Positions 37,535-46,516 of a stretch of DNA of 64,000 nucleotides are shown here, piece by piece (within the stretch, counting starts at the first letter, position 1; every line of letters begins with the position of its first letter). Source of the DNA: Mycetocola_B reblochoni (GTDB lineage: Bacteria; Actinomycetota; Actinomycetes; Actinomycetales; Microbacteriaceae); contig NZ_RCUW01000012.1 in NCBI RefSeq assembly GCF_003667525.1, positions 27,341-91,340 on the forward strand, given 5' to 3'. The translations under genes and the position numbers were made by a program. The notes below the pieces were generated by a model. It saw nothing but the letters and a program-made list of their open reading frames with translations, did no database searches and was not told the origin of the DNA.

Positions 37535-39187
37535 CTAGCGCTGGACCCAGGTCTGGGCGAAGCTCGGACGGGCGACGGACTCGAAGCCGAGACCGTGGAC
37601 GGCGTCGCTCGCGCCGTACACCTGGGGCTCCTCGAACAGCGGGATCACGTACGCCTGCTCGATGAGGTAGCGCTGCACGGCCTGCGACGCCTCGACGCGC
37701 TTGTCGGGGTCGGCCTCGGTGGACACGGCCTCCAGCAGCTCCTCGAGCTTGGCGTCGCCGATGCTGTCGTCGGAGGAGTCCCAGTTCAGCAGCGTGTTGC
37801 GGTTGCTGGAGTAGTACTGGCTCTTGATGACGTCGAGGTCCGCGCGGCCGACCATCGAGTGGTAGAGCTGGACCTGGTCCGCGTCGAGGATCGCCTCGGC
37901 GTAGCTGCCGGCGTCCGCCTTGAGGATCTGCAGGTCGACGCCGACCTTCGCCAGCTGCTGGCTGATGAGGGTCAGTGCCTCGAAGGAGCGCGGCTGCGGT
38001 GCCGCCTCGTTCACCACGAGGGTGAGGCGCTCGCCGTCCTTCTCCCTGATGCCGTCGGACCCGACCGTCCAGCCCGCCTCGTCGAGCAGCTCCTCGGCCC
38101 GCTCGGGATCGAAGCCGAGGGCGTCGGACTCGTCGAGGTAGCCCAGCGCGGTGGAGCTGAGCACCGAGGTCGCCAGCGGGTAGTTGTCCGTGTAGATCGT
38201 GTCGACGACCTCCTGGCGGTCGATCCCGGCCAGCAGCGCCTGACGGACGCGGATGTCCTCGAGCAGCGGGTTGCGGAAGCGCAGGCTCAGCGAGTTGTTG
38301 ACACCGTTCGTCTGCGGTGCGTAGATGCTGAAGCCGTCGACCGCGAGCTGCGGCTCGTCCTGGGCCTCGACGTAGCGGATGACGTCCGCCTGACCCGCCA
38401 GAAGCGCGCCCACCCTGACGCTGTCCTCCGGCGTGACCGTGATCTGCACCGCGTCCACGTAGGGGCGCCCCTGGTTGTCCCAGCTCTCGGGAGCCCAGGC
38501 GTAGTCCTCACGCGCGTCGAGCGTGAGCGAGGCGCCGATCTCCTCGTCGCCGACGGTGAAGGGGCCGGTGCCGACGACGGCGTCCGAGTTGCCGGGGCCG
38601 TAGCCCTCGAGGTCGAGCTCCAGGGTCGACTCGGCCACGATGCCCGAGTTGATGGTCGACGTGGCCTGGAGGAAGCCCGGCGACGGCGCGGAGAAGCGGA
38701 ACACGACGGTCGAGTCGTCGACGACCTCGCTCGAGTCGTAGTTGTTGATGGCCTCCGACACCGTCAGCGCCCTGTCCTGGTCGCCGAGGCCGTAGAGGTC
38801 GAAGTTGTCGGCGACGACCTGGGCGTCCAGCGGCGTCCCGTCGGAGAAGGTGACGTCGTCGCGGAGGTGGAAGGTGTACTCGGTCGCGTCGTCGTTGCTC
38901 TCCCAGCTCTCGGCGAGCCACGGCTCGAACTCGAGGGTCTCGGGGTTCTGGTAGACGAGGCGGTCGGTGATGTTGTTGAGGATGCCGCCGTTGGGGTAGA
39001 AGCCGCCGGCCGGCGGATACAGGCTCGTGTGCGCCTGGTGCTCCAGGTACTGCAGCGTTCCTCCGACGACGGGCTCCCCCGCGGCCGCACCCTCCCCGCT
39101 CGGCTCGGCACTCGAGCACCCCATGAGGACCAGGGATGCCGCGATGACGGCGGCGGTTGCTCCGAGTGGTCGAGTGATCCGGCTCAT
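37535..39187 (-). CDS. ABC transporter substrate-binding lipoprotein, family 5
   Basis: A 550-residue extracytoplasmic solute-binding protein of the peptide/nickel class. The N-terminus is a lipoprotein signal with lipobox LVLMGCSS (Cys24). The mature protein has YTFHLRDDVTFSDGTPLDAQ and the usual cluster-C layout. In operons with an LLM and CMD pair it corresponds to the KPN_01854-type binding protein (recalled). GGAGAG precedes the ATG. It is the first gene of the seven-gene operon, 61 bp before the DppB gene. Confidence 0.88.
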   Translation of the reverse strand: MSRITRPLGATAAVIAASLVLMGCSSAEPSGEGAAAGEPVVGGTLQYLEHQAHTSLYPPAGGFYPNGGILNNITDRLVYQNPETLEFEPWLAESWESNDDATEYTFHLRDDVTFSDGTPLDAQVVADNFDLYGLGDQDRALTVSEAINNYDSSEVVDDSTVVFRFSAPSPGFLQATSTINSGIVAESTLELDLEGYGPGNSDAVVGTGPFTVGDEEIGASLTLDAREDYAWAPESWDNQGRPYVDAVQITVTPEDSVRVGALLAGQADVIRYVEAQDEPQLAVDGFSIYAPQTNGVNNSLSLRFRNPLLEDIRVRQALLAGIDRQEVVDTIYTDNYPLATSVLSSTALGYLDESDALGFDPERAEELLDEAGWTVGSDGIREKDGERLTLVVNEAAPQPRSFEALTLISQQLAKVGVDLQILKADAGSYAEAILDADQVQLYHSMVGRADLDVIKSQYYSSNRNTLLNWDSSDDSIGDAKLEELLEAVSTEADPDKRVEASQAVQRYLIEQAYVIPLFEEPQVYGASDAVHGLGFESVARPSFAQTWVQR

Positions 39188-39325
39188 GGTCTCTCCAGTG
39201 GTGGTGCGTCCGTGGGTGGACGGCGGCGGGGCCCGCGCGGCGATCGGCGGGGACTCCCCCAGGAATACCGGCGTGCGCGCCGGGGTGTCGAACCGGGGCT
39301 CAACCTGGCGTCACAAACGGCCGCC

Positions 39326-39345
39326 CTGTCCCGGCACTGTCCCGG
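39326..39345. promoter_or_regulatory. Direct repeat in the divergent promoter region
   Basis: ctgtcccgg occurs at 39326-39334 and again at 39337-39345, 11 bp (about one helical turn) apart, in the 236-bp region between the ABC operon and the divergent SDR gene. The spacing is what a dimeric activator or repressor would use. No regulator is identified. Confidence 0.35.
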
Positions 39346-39423
39346 CCCCGGCCACAATGGAGACGTCCGACGCGGTCGTCCCGACCGGTCGGGGCGACCC
39401 CGAGACCATCCGGATGGAGAACC

Positions 39424-40140
39424 ATGACCGCCGCCTCCGCAGCACGCCCCCTCGCCCTCGTCACGGGTGCCACGAGCGGGATCGGCGCCGCCATCGCCGA
39501 GGAACTGGCGTCCACACACGATCTCGTCGTCGTCGGCCGGAACGAGCCGGCGCTCGCCGCCTGGGCGTCGAGGGACGGCGTCACGGCGCTCCGCCTGGAC
39601 CTGAGCGATCCGGAGGGCTTCGCCGTCGCGATCGCGCCGCTCGGGATCGAGCGTCTCGACGTCCTCGTCCACGCCGCGGCGATCGCGACCGGCCGGGCCG
39701 TCGGCTCCGCGAGCGTGCAGGACTGGCGCGAACACCTCGTCGTCGACCTCATCGCCCCGGCGGAGCTGACCCGGCTGCTGCTGCCGGCGGTCACCGCCGC
39801 GCAGGGCGACATCGTCTTCATCGGCTCGGGGGCGGGAACGCGGCCGGTCCCCGGCAGCGCCGTCTACGCGGCGGCGAAGCACGGCCTGCGCGGGCTCGCC
39901 GACTCCCTGCGCATCGAGGTCGAGCCCGACCGTGTCCGCGTGGTCACCGTCGCCCCCGGCCAGACCGACACCCCCCTGCTGCGTTCCGGGGTGGAGGCGT
40001 CGGGTGGAACGCCCGAGCCCGAGCGCTACATCCGGCCTGAGTCGGTCGCGCGCGCCGTCCGGTTCGTCGTCGACCAGGGCCCCGACACGCAGATCACCGA
40101 CGTCGCCGTGCGGCCGAGGCAGGAGCTCGTCCGGCTCTGA
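39424..40140 (+). CDS. Short-chain dehydrogenase/reductase
   Basis: A 238-residue classical SDR. The cofactor motif is TGATSGIG (15-22) and the catalytic pair is in YAAAKHG, with the upstream Ser in GSGAGT. It is an NAD(P)-dependent oxidoreductase; the substrate is unknown. It is divergent from the ABC/LLM operon and could share control with it. GGAG lies about 8 nt before the ATG. It converges on the thioesterase gene. Confidence 0.85.
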   Translation: MTAASAARPLALVTGATSGIGAAIAEELASTHDLVVVGRNEPALAAWASRDGVTALRLDLSDPEGFAVAIAPLGIERLDVLVHAAAIATGRAVGSASVQDWREHLVVDLIAPAELTRLLLPAVTAAQGDIVFIGSGAGTRPVPGSAVYAAAKHGLRGLADSLRIEVEPDRVRVVTVAPGQTDTPLLRSGVEASGGTPEPERYIRPESVARAVRFVVDQGPDTQITDVAVRPRQELVRL

Positions 40141-40162
40141 GCGGTCGAGGAGCGGACGGGTG

Positions 40163-40651
40163 TCAGCGGCCGGTCGGCGGGACGTAGGCCTTGCGCATCT
40201 CCGCGGAGGTAGGGATGCGGTCGCGGCTGTAGGTGATCTCCGTGAAGCCGTGCGGCGTCGGGCGCCCGTCGTCGCCGATGTTGACGAACACGATCTTCTC
40301 GATCGTGAGGATGGACCGCCGCGTGATCATGTTGCGCACCTCGGCGCGCATCGTCAGGGAGGTGCGGCCGAACGCCGTCGCCCGCAGACCCATCTCGATG
40401 AGGTCGCCCTGCTGCGCCGAGCTGACGAAGTTGATCTCCGAGATGTACTTGGTGACCGCCCGCGAGTTCCCCATCTGCAGGATCGCGTAGATCGCCGCCT
40501 CCTCGTCGATCCAGCGGAGCAGGCTGCCGCCGAAGAGGGTGCCGTTGGCGTTGAGGTCCTCCGGGCGCACCCAGCGACGCGAACGGAACACCATTCCGTC
40601 GTCGCCCCTGCCGGGGTCGTTGTCGCTCGGGATATCGATCTGCTCGTTCAC
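40163..40651 (-). CDS. Acyl-CoA thioesterase, hotdog fold
   Basis: A 162-residue hotdog protein of the YciA/BACH type. NANGTLFGGSLLRWIDEEAA is the catalytic helix region with its Asp. Then comes the TKYISEINFVSSAQQGDLIE strand, which is typical. It hydrolyses acyl-CoA thioesters. The GTG at 40651 has GGAGAGGA about 9 nt upstream; a TTG at 40705 would extend it but looks less protein-like. Confidence 0.85.
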   Translation of the reverse strand: MNEQIDIPSDNDPGRGDDGMVFRSRRWVRPEDLNANGTLFGGSLLRWIDEEAAIYAILQMGNSRAVTKYISEINFVSSAQQGDLIEMGLRATAFGRTSLTMRAEVRNMITRRSILTIEKIVFVNIGDDGRPTPHGFTEITYSRDRIPTSAEMRKAYVPPTGR

Positions 40652-40807
40652 GGGGTGTGTGTCCTCTCCGGCCGACAGGGATGGCGTCGGCTGAGGACAA
40701 GTCAAGCAAACATCGCGCGGATTGTCCCGCCGGTCTATCGCCGCGGGAGACGCGGTGGGATGATCCAGTCACGACCCGCGACGACGCGGCCGGGAAGGAG
40801 CAGGGCC

Positions 40808-41698
40808 ATGACCGACATCACCCCGAGCATCTGGTTCACCCGAACGGCCGCGGAGGCCGCTGCGTTCTACACCTCGGTCTTCCCCGACTCCGCGGTGACG
40901 GCGACCACGTTCTACCCCTCCGAGGGTCTGCCCGATTTCCAGCGCTCGTTCGCCGGTCAGGTGCTCACGGTGGACATGGAGCTGGCCGGGCTGCCGTTCA
41001 CCGCCATCAACGCGGGCGACGAGTTCGCCCCGACCCCCGCCATCAGCTTCATCGTCAACTGGGATCCCTCGGTCCACGACGATGCGGAGGCGGGCCTCGA
41101 CCGGATGTGGCAGGCGCTCCTCGACGGCGGCTCCGCGCTCATGCCACTCAGAGAATATCCGTTCAGCCGGCGGTACGGCTGGGTCCAGGACCGGTACGGG
41201 GTCAGCTGGCAGCTGATGCTGACCGACCCTGCCGGCGAGCCCCGGCCGATGATCGTCCCCTCGCTCATGTTCGGCAACGACCGGACGGGCAGCGCAGAGG
41301 ATGCGCTCACCCACTATCTCGGCCTGTTCCCCGACTCGCGCCAGGGAACGCTCGTGCGCTACCCGGAGCGAAGCGGCCGGGCGGCCGCGGGGTCGGTGAT
41401 GTTCGCCGACGCCCTGCTCGCGGGCCGGTGGTTCGCTGCGATGGACGCGGGGACGCCGCAGCCGTTCGACTTCACCCCCGGTGTCTCCCTCGTCGTCCAC
41501 TGCAGCGACCAGGACGAGATCGACCGCTACTGGAACGCGCTGTCCCACGTTCCCGAGGACGAGGCCTGCGGCTGGTGCACCGACCGCTTCGGCGTGAGCT
41601 GGCAGATCGTCCCCGCGGACATGGCCGAGCTGATGACGCGTCCGGACGCCCACAACACGCTGCTGTCGATGACCAGGATCATCATCGACCGCTTCTGA
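40808..41698 (+). CDS. Tandem PhnB-like VOC-fold protein
   Basis: A 296-residue protein with two copies of the PhnB/3-demethylubiquinone-methyltransferase-like glyoxalase fold. Copy one (about residues 1-140) opens ITPSIWFTRTAAEAAAFYTS and ends YGVSWQLMLTD. Copy two (about 145-296) opens MIVPSLMFGNDRTGSAEDAL and ends FGVSWQIVPAD. The function is unknown; members bind small metal-dependent ligands. AAGGAG lies about 7 nt before the ATG. Confidence 0.85.
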   Translation: MTDITPSIWFTRTAAEAAAFYTSVFPDSAVTATTFYPSEGLPDFQRSFAGQVLTVDMELAGLPFTAINAGDEFAPTPAISFIVNWDPSVHDDAEAGLDRMWQALLDGGSALMPLREYPFSRRYGWVQDRYGVSWQLMLTDPAGEPRPMIVPSLMFGNDRTGSAEDALTHYLGLFPDSRQGTLVRYPERSGRAAAGSVMFADALLAGRWFAAMDAGTPQPFDFTPGVSLVVHCSDQDEIDRYWNALSHVPEDEACGWCTDRFGVSWQIVPADMAELMTRPDAHNTLLSMTRIIIDRF

Positions 41699-41715
41699 GC
41701 CGCCCCGCCCGCTGG

Positions 41716-41739
41716 TAGGCTCGTGTCGTGATCATCTGA
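41716..41739 (+). promoter_or_regulatory. Leaderless mini-ORF with -10 box upstream of ABC-F
   Basis: TAGGCT (41716-41721) is followed by six bases and then GTG ATC ATC TGA (41728-41739), a three-codon ORF. The geometry is identical to the leaderless gene starts elsewhere in this window, so transcription should begin at or near this GTG. An antibiotic-responsive ABC-F gene with a tiny upstream ORF is a known attenuation layout; its role here is inferred. An overlapping GTG TCG TGA starts at 41723. Confidence 0.5.
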
Positions 41740-41802
41740 GTGCCGCCATGCCCTGCGTCCGAGGCCCCGCCCGGCAGGCACAGCTGCGAGCCAGGATCAT
41801 CC

Positions 41803-43563
41803 ATGTCACCACACCCACTTCCGCCGTCCCGTCCGGGCGCCCAGCTTGTCGTCGACGGGGTCGGTTGCTCCTCCGCCGACCGCCGTGTGCTCACGGACGT
41901 GAGTCTCGTCCTGTCCCCCGTCGACCGTGTCGGCCTGATCGGCGAGAACGGCTCCGGCAAGTCCACACTGCTGTCGATCATCGCCGGGCTCCGTCCCCCC
42001 GACACGGGACGGGTCACCGCCACCGCGCCGGGAACACCGCGAGCGAGCATCGGGCTCCTGCGCCAGGAGCCGCCCTTCTCCGCGGAGGAGACCGTCGGCG
42101 ATGCCGTTGAGCGCGCGGTCGAACCGGGCAGGGCGGCGGCCGACCGCGTCGCCCTCCTGGCTGCGGAGCTGGCCGAGCGGCCGGAGGACCCTCGCACCCT
42201 CGAGCGCTACTCGGACGCGCTGGCGACGGCGGAGCGTCTGGACGTGTGGGGAATCGACGCCAGGCGAGATCGGACGCTGGCGGGGCTCGGGCTCGCTGCG
42301 CTCGAGCGCAGCAGGGCCACGGCGGAGCTCTCGGGCGGGCAGCGGGCACGGCTGTCCCTGGCCTGGCTGCTGCTGAGCGGGCCGGACGTGCTGCTGCTCG
42401 ACGAGCCGACGAACCACCTCGACGAGGACGCGACCGCCCACCTGGTCGGCGTGCTGCAGTCCTGGCCCGGCCCGGTGCTCATGGCCAGTCACGACCGGGC
42501 ATTCCTGGAGCAGGCGGCGACCTCCCTGATCGACCTGGACCCCTCCCCCGCCCCCCACGCCGACAGCGAGGGTCTGATCGGCGACGGCGACGGGACGGGG
42601 ATCGGCGTGACCCGCTTCACCGGCGGCTTCGGCGAGTACCTGGACGCGCGGCACGCGGCACGTCGGCGGTGGGAGCGCCGCTACGAGGAAGAGCAGGACG
42701 AGCTCACCCGGCTCCGTGCGGCCGTCGGTGCGAGCAGCCAGGTCGGGCACAGCGACTGGCGGCCGAGGACGGAGACCAGGGCGGCCGCGAAGTTCTACGC
42801 CGACCGCAACGCCAGGGTCGTCTCGCGGCGGCTGACGGAGGCGCGCTCCCGGCTCGACGCGCTCGAACGCAGCCGGCTGGGCCGACCGCCCGAGCCACTC
42901 CGGTTCCGTGGCCTGACCGCCGCGGGGACCCCGCGGGACGGGCACGACGAGGGTCCCCTCATCGCGGTCACGAACATCACCGTCCCGGAACGGCTCAGCC
43001 CGACCAGCCTGGCGCTGCGGCGAGAGGACCGGCTCCTCATCACGGGAGCGAACGGGTCGGGGAAGTCAACCCTCATCGGTGTGCTCGCCGCACGGATCAC
43101 CCCCGACGGCGGCACCCGGCTCGCTGGCCCCCGTGCACGGATCGCCGAGCTCACCCAGGACACCGCCCTGCCGGACCCTCGACGCCGGGGCCCCGGCCGG
43201 ACGGTGCGCGAGTGCTATGCCGACCTCGTCGACGTCCACCGTGCCGAGCGGACCCCGATCGAGACATTCGGGCTGATCGCGCACCGCGACCTCAATCGCG
43301 CCCTCAGCGCTCTCAGCGTCGGGCAGCGTCGCCGGGTCGCGCTGGCCGTGCTGCTTGCGGACCCGCCGGACGTGCTGCTGCTGGATGAGCCGACCAACCA
43401 CCTGTCGCTCGCTCTCGTCACCGAGCTGGAGGCGGCGATCGGCGACTACCCGGGAGCGGTCGTCGTCGCCTCCCACGACCGGTGGCTGCGAGACCGGTGG
43501 ACGGGGACGCGGCTCCACCTCACTGCGCCGCCGCACGGCAAGGTCGCCTGGTCTGAGGGGTGA
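41803..43563 (+). CDS. ABC-F family ATP-binding protein
   Basis: A 586-residue soluble protein with two ABC modules and no membrane segment. Walker A: GENGSGKSTLLS, then GANGSGKSTLIG. Signatures: LSGGQRARLSLA, then LSVGQRRRVALA. Walker B: VLLLDEPTNHLD, then VLLLDEPTNHLS. The linker between them (about residues 240-330) is Arg/Glu-rich. ABC-F proteins act on ribosomes, either as translation factors or as antibiotic protection factors. AGGA lies about 7 nt before the ATG at 41803. An in-frame GTG at 41740, directly after the mini-ORF stop, is an alternative. Confidence 0.9.
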   Translation: MSPHPLPPSRPGAQLVVDGVGCSSADRRVLTDVSLVLSPVDRVGLIGENGSGKSTLLSIIAGLRPPDTGRVTATAPGTPRASIGLLRQEPPFSAEETVGDAVERAVEPGRAAADRVALLAAELAERPEDPRTLERYSDALATAERLDVWGIDARRDRTLAGLGLAALERSRATAELSGGQRARLSLAWLLLSGPDVLLLDEPTNHLDEDATAHLVGVLQSWPGPVLMASHDRAFLEQAATSLIDLDPSPAPHADSEGLIGDGDGTGIGVTRFTGGFGEYLDARHAARRRWERRYEEEQDELTRLRAAVGASSQVGHSDWRPRTETRAAAKFYADRNARVVSRRLTEARSRLDALERSRLGRPPEPLRFRGLTAAGTPRDGHDEGPLIAVTNITVPERLSPTSLALRREDRLLITGANGSGKSTLIGVLAARITPDGGTRLAGPRARIAELTQDTALPDPRRRGPGRTVRECYADLVDVHRAERTPIETFGLIAHRDLNRALSALSVGQRRRVALAVLLADPPDVLLLDEPTNHLSLALVTELEAAIGDYPGAVVVASHDRWLRDRWTGTRLHLTAPPHGKVAWSEG

Positions 43564-43587
43564 GCGGTCGGCTCGGCTTCCCCCGAC

Positions 43588-43625
43588 GCCGTCGGCCCGA
43601 CCGCGCGGCGTGCGGTCAGGACGGC
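43588..43625. terminator. Candidate hairpin between ABC-F and LysR genes
   Basis: Nested inverted repeats (gccgtc/gacggc outside, gaccgc/gcggtc inside) around a short loop lie between two converging genes. The stem is interrupted by an internal loop and has no T run. Confidence 0.45.
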
Positions 43626-43657
43626 GACGCGCCCCGGGACAGCACCTGTCGCCGCCG

Positions 43658-44545
43658 TCAGACCGCCGGCAGCTCGAGAAAGGCCCGGGCGGCCGGCGAG
43701 GGGTTGAACCCGTCCCACGCGAGGTACTCCACGCGCGTCGGACCGCCGAGCACGGGCAGCGCCACGACGGCCTCGTCGGTCGCGCCCGCCGCGGGGACCC
43801 CTCCGGCCCCGGGCGACAGCATCCCCACCGCCAGTCCCCTGGCGATCAGGTCACGCATCAGCTCGACGCTCATCACCTCGAACGGCACCGCGCGGCTCAG
43901 CCCCGCGTCGGCGAACGCCCTGTCGGTCTGCTCGCGCCCCGGCGTGCCCTGGGGGAAGTCAACGAAGTCCTCGTCGACAAGCTCGGCGAGGCGCAGGCGT
44001 TTGCGCGCCGCCAGCCGATGGTCGGAGGGCAGCACCGCGGACAGCCGGTCCCGCGACAGCTCCCTGTGCGCGACGGGCGGCGCCCCCGCCGACGACGGCA
44101 GCCCGAGCAGGGCGACGTCCATCGTCCCCGAGGCGATCGCCGCGACGAACTCGTCGCTCCCGCCCACCCGGACGATCAGACGCACGCCCGGGTGGGCTGC
44201 GCGGAAGCGACCGAGCAGTTCGGCCAGGTCGAGCCCCGTCAGGGTCGGGATCACCCCGAGCGTCAGCGTCCCCGTCACCCGTCCGTCCGCCGCCGAGGCG
44301 TCGCGAACCGCGCGGTCGGCCGCGGCCAGACTGGCCCTGGCCTGTGCGACGAAGGCGTCGCCGGCCGGCGTCGGCTCGACCCGGCGGCTTGACCGCGCGA
44401 ACAGCGTCAGGCCGAGCTCCGACTCGAGCGCCTTGACGCGGTGGCTGAGGGCGGACTGGACGACGAAACAGCGCTCGGCCGCCCGGGTGAAGCTGCGCTC
44501 CTCAGCGACGGCGACGACGTACCTCAATTGCTGCAAGTCCACCAT
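43658..44545 (-). CDS. LysR family transcriptional regulator
   Basis: A 295-residue LTTR. The N-terminal winged HTH is LQQLRYVVAVAEERSFTRAA with ALSHRVKALESELGLTLFAR. The effector domain follows from about residue 85. It is divergent from an EamA exporter gene with 76 bp between starts, the usual arrangement for a LysR regulator and its target. The ATG at 44545 is chosen because LTTRs begin just before the HTH. Confidence 0.9.
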   Translation of the reverse strand: MVDLQQLRYVVAVAEERSFTRAAERCFVVQSALSHRVKALESELGLTLFARSSRRVEPTPAGDAFVAQARASLAAADRAVRDASAADGRVTGTLTLGVIPTLTGLDLAELLGRFRAAHPGVRLIVRVGGSDEFVAAIASGTMDVALLGLPSSAGAPPVAHRELSRDRLSAVLPSDHRLAARKRLRLAELVDEDFVDFPQGTPGREQTDRAFADAGLSRAVPFEVMSVELMRDLIARGLAVGMLSPGAGGVPAAGATDEAVVALPVLGGPTRVEYLAWDGFNPSPAARAFLELPAV

Positions 44546-44558
44546 TTCATGATGCTGC

Positions 44559-44575
44559 GTCATGCTTGCCATGAC
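44559..44575. promoter_or_regulatory. Candidate LysR operator
   Basis: A perfect inverted repeat gtcatg-n5-catgac lies in the 76-bp LysR-EamA intergenic region. Position and symmetry fit an LTTR binding site, although the T-n11-A core is only loosely met. Confidence 0.5.
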
Positions 44576-44621
44576 AACCATGTCTTGGACGCATCAGTGT
44601 TCGGCGCTCGACGATGGGGAC

Positions 44622-45539
44622 ATGACGAACACCATCGCCCCCTCGCCCTCGCCGTCGGCCCAGCGCGGGCTCGGTCGCCGGGGCTGGACCGCCCTCACCG
44701 CGCTGGCCCCCGCCGTCTGGGGGACCACCTACATCGTGACGACCGAGCTGCTCCCCGCCGGCCATCCGCTCGTCGCCGCCCTGATGCGGTCCCTGCCCGC
44801 CGGCCTCATCGCGCTCGCCCTGTCGCGGCGGCTGCCGAGCGGCTCGTGGTGGTGGCGCAGTCTCGTGCTCGGCATCCTCAACATGGGCGCGTTCTTCCCC
44901 CTGCTGTTCCTGTCCGCGCAGCACCTGCCCGGCGGCGTCGCCGCGACGCTCGGCGCCGCACAGCCCATCGCCGTGGCGGTGCTCGCCGTCATCGTGCTGC
45001 GCGAGCGCCTGTCCGCCTGGCGGGTCAGCTGGGGACTGGTGGGGCTCGTGGGCGTGGCACTCGTCGTCATCGGGCCGGGGGCGGGCTTCGACGCCGTGGG
45101 CATCCTCGCCGGGCTCGGCGGGGCGCTGTCCATGGGCGTCGGCGTCGTGCTTGCGAAGAAGTGGGGGCGCCCCGAGGGTGTCGGGCCGATGGCCGTCGCC
45201 GGCTGGCAGCTGACCGCGGCGGGGCTGGTCCTGCTCGTTCCGGCGTTGCTGATCGACGGCGTCCCCTCGGGGATCGACGGTGCCGCCGTCGCGGGATACC
45301 TGTGGCTCGGCCTCGTCGGCGGACTGCTCAGCTACACCGTCTGGTTCGCGGGGATCGGACGGCTGCCCGTCACCTCGACCGCTCTGCTCGGACTGCTGTC
45401 GCCGCTGGTCGCCGCCGCCCTCGGAGCCCTGCTGGCGGGGGAGGCGCTCTCCCCCGTCCAGCTGCTCGGCTTCGCCGCGGCCCTCGCCGCCATGCTCGCC
45501 GGTCAGCTCACGCCGCGTCGCCGCAGCACCGAGCGGTAG
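44622..45539 (+). CDS. EamA/DMT-type exporter
   Basis: A 305-residue membrane protein with ten predicted helices in two EamA repeats (ALAPAVWGTTYIVTTELLPA near the start; AGLGGALSMGVGVVLAKKWG opening the second half). It belongs to the drug/metabolite transporter superfamily, and is probably an exporter of an amino acid or small metabolite. It is likely controlled by the divergent LysR protein. GGGGA precedes the ATG. Confidence 0.87.
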   Translation: MTNTIAPSPSPSAQRGLGRRGWTALTALAPAVWGTTYIVTTELLPAGHPLVAALMRSLPAGLIALALSRRLPSGSWWWRSLVLGILNMGAFFPLLFLSAQHLPGGVAATLGAAQPIAVAVLAVIVLRERLSAWRVSWGLVGLVGVALVVIGPGAGFDAVGILAGLGGALSMGVGVVLAKKWGRPEGVGPMAVAGWQLTAAGLVLLVPALLIDGVPSGIDGAAVAGYLWLGLVGGLLSYTVWFAGIGRLPVTSTALLGLLSPLVAAALGALLAGEALSPVQLLGFAAALAAMLAGQLTPRRRSTER

Positions 45540-45572
45540 CGGCGCCGACACCGTCGGGTGCGGGCCCGGCGT

Positions 45573-46454
45573 CTACGCCTCGGGGATGTCGCGGTGGAAG
45601 CCGTCCAGGGTCACCGAAGCAGGGTCCGGGCCGCCACGCACGCCGGTGTCCAGGCCGTCGATCGCCGCCAGCTCGTCGCCGGTGAGCTCGAAGTCGAACA
45701 CGTCGACGTTCGCGGCGATGCGCTCGGGCTTGACGGACTTGGGGATCGCCGATCGGCCTTCCTGCAGGTGCCAGCGCAGCATGACCTGCGCGGGGCTCTT
45801 ACCGTGCGCGGTCGCGATCGCACCGATGACGGGGTCGGTGAACGTGGAACGGCTGGAGTCGCCGCGGTAGCTGGTGATACCGCCCATCGGCGACCAGGCC
45901 TGGGTGAGGATGCCGTGCTCGGCGTTCACCCGCTGCACCTCGGGCTGAGTGAAGTAGGGGTGGACCTCGACCTGGTTGACGGCGGGGACCACGCTGGTCT
46001 GCCTCAGCAGCTCGGACAGCATCTCGGGCATGAAGTTGCTGACGCCGATCGCGCGGACCTTCCCGTCGGCCAGGAGCTTCTCCAGCGCCGTGTAGGCACC
46101 GACCGTCCTCTCGAAGGCGGTCGTCAGCGGCTGATGAAGCAGGAGCAGGTCGATCTGCTCGACCCCGAGCTTGCCGGCGGACTTCTCGAAGGCGTGCAGG
46201 GCCTCCTCGTAGCCGTAGTCGGAGATCCACAGCTTCGTCTCGATGAAGACCTCGGAGCGGTCCAGACCGGACTGCGTGATGCCGTCGCCGACCTCGCGCT
46301 CGTTGAGGTATGACGCGGCGGTGTCGATCAGGCGGTAGCCGACCGTGAGCGCCTCGGTCACGGAGGAGGCGGTCGCCTCGGGCGGAGTCTGGAAGACGCC
46401 GAAGCCCAGGGCAGGCATCTCGACGCCGTTGTTCAGAGTGATGTTCATGGTCAT
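45573..46454 (-). CDS. Aldo/keto reductase
   Basis: A 293-residue AKR with the full catalytic set: Asp and Tyr in DTAASYLNE, Lys in ETKLWI, His in LLLLHQP, plus IPKSVKPERIAAN for NADPH binding. It reduces aldehydes or ketones; the substrate is unknown. It lies downstream of the MmyB-type regulator in the same direction, 62 bp away. ATGs at 46454 and 46448 are both possible starts. Confidence 0.9.
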   Translation of the reverse strand: MTMNITLNNGVEMPALGFGVFQTPPEATASSVTEALTVGYRLIDTAASYLNEREVGDGITQSGLDRSEVFIETKLWISDYGYEEALHAFEKSAGKLGVEQIDLLLLHQPLTTAFERTVGAYTALEKLLADGKVRAIGVSNFMPEMLSELLRQTSVVPAVNQVEVHPYFTQPEVQRVNAEHGILTQAWSPMGGITSYRGDSSRSTFTDPVIGAIATAHGKSPAQVMLRWHLQEGRSAIPKSVKPERIAANVDVFDFELTGDELAAIDGLDTGVRGGPDPASVTLDGFHRDIPEA

Positions 46455-46516
46455 GGCTTCACGGTAAGCGCGCGCCCCGTGGCACGGAAGGAACTGCCAG
46501 TACACCCCTGGCCGGC

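Noticed and set aside
39188..39423. S-adenosylmethionine-type riboswitch before the ABC operon
   Set aside because: G+C-rich stems can be drawn, but no conserved riboswitch core was recognised.
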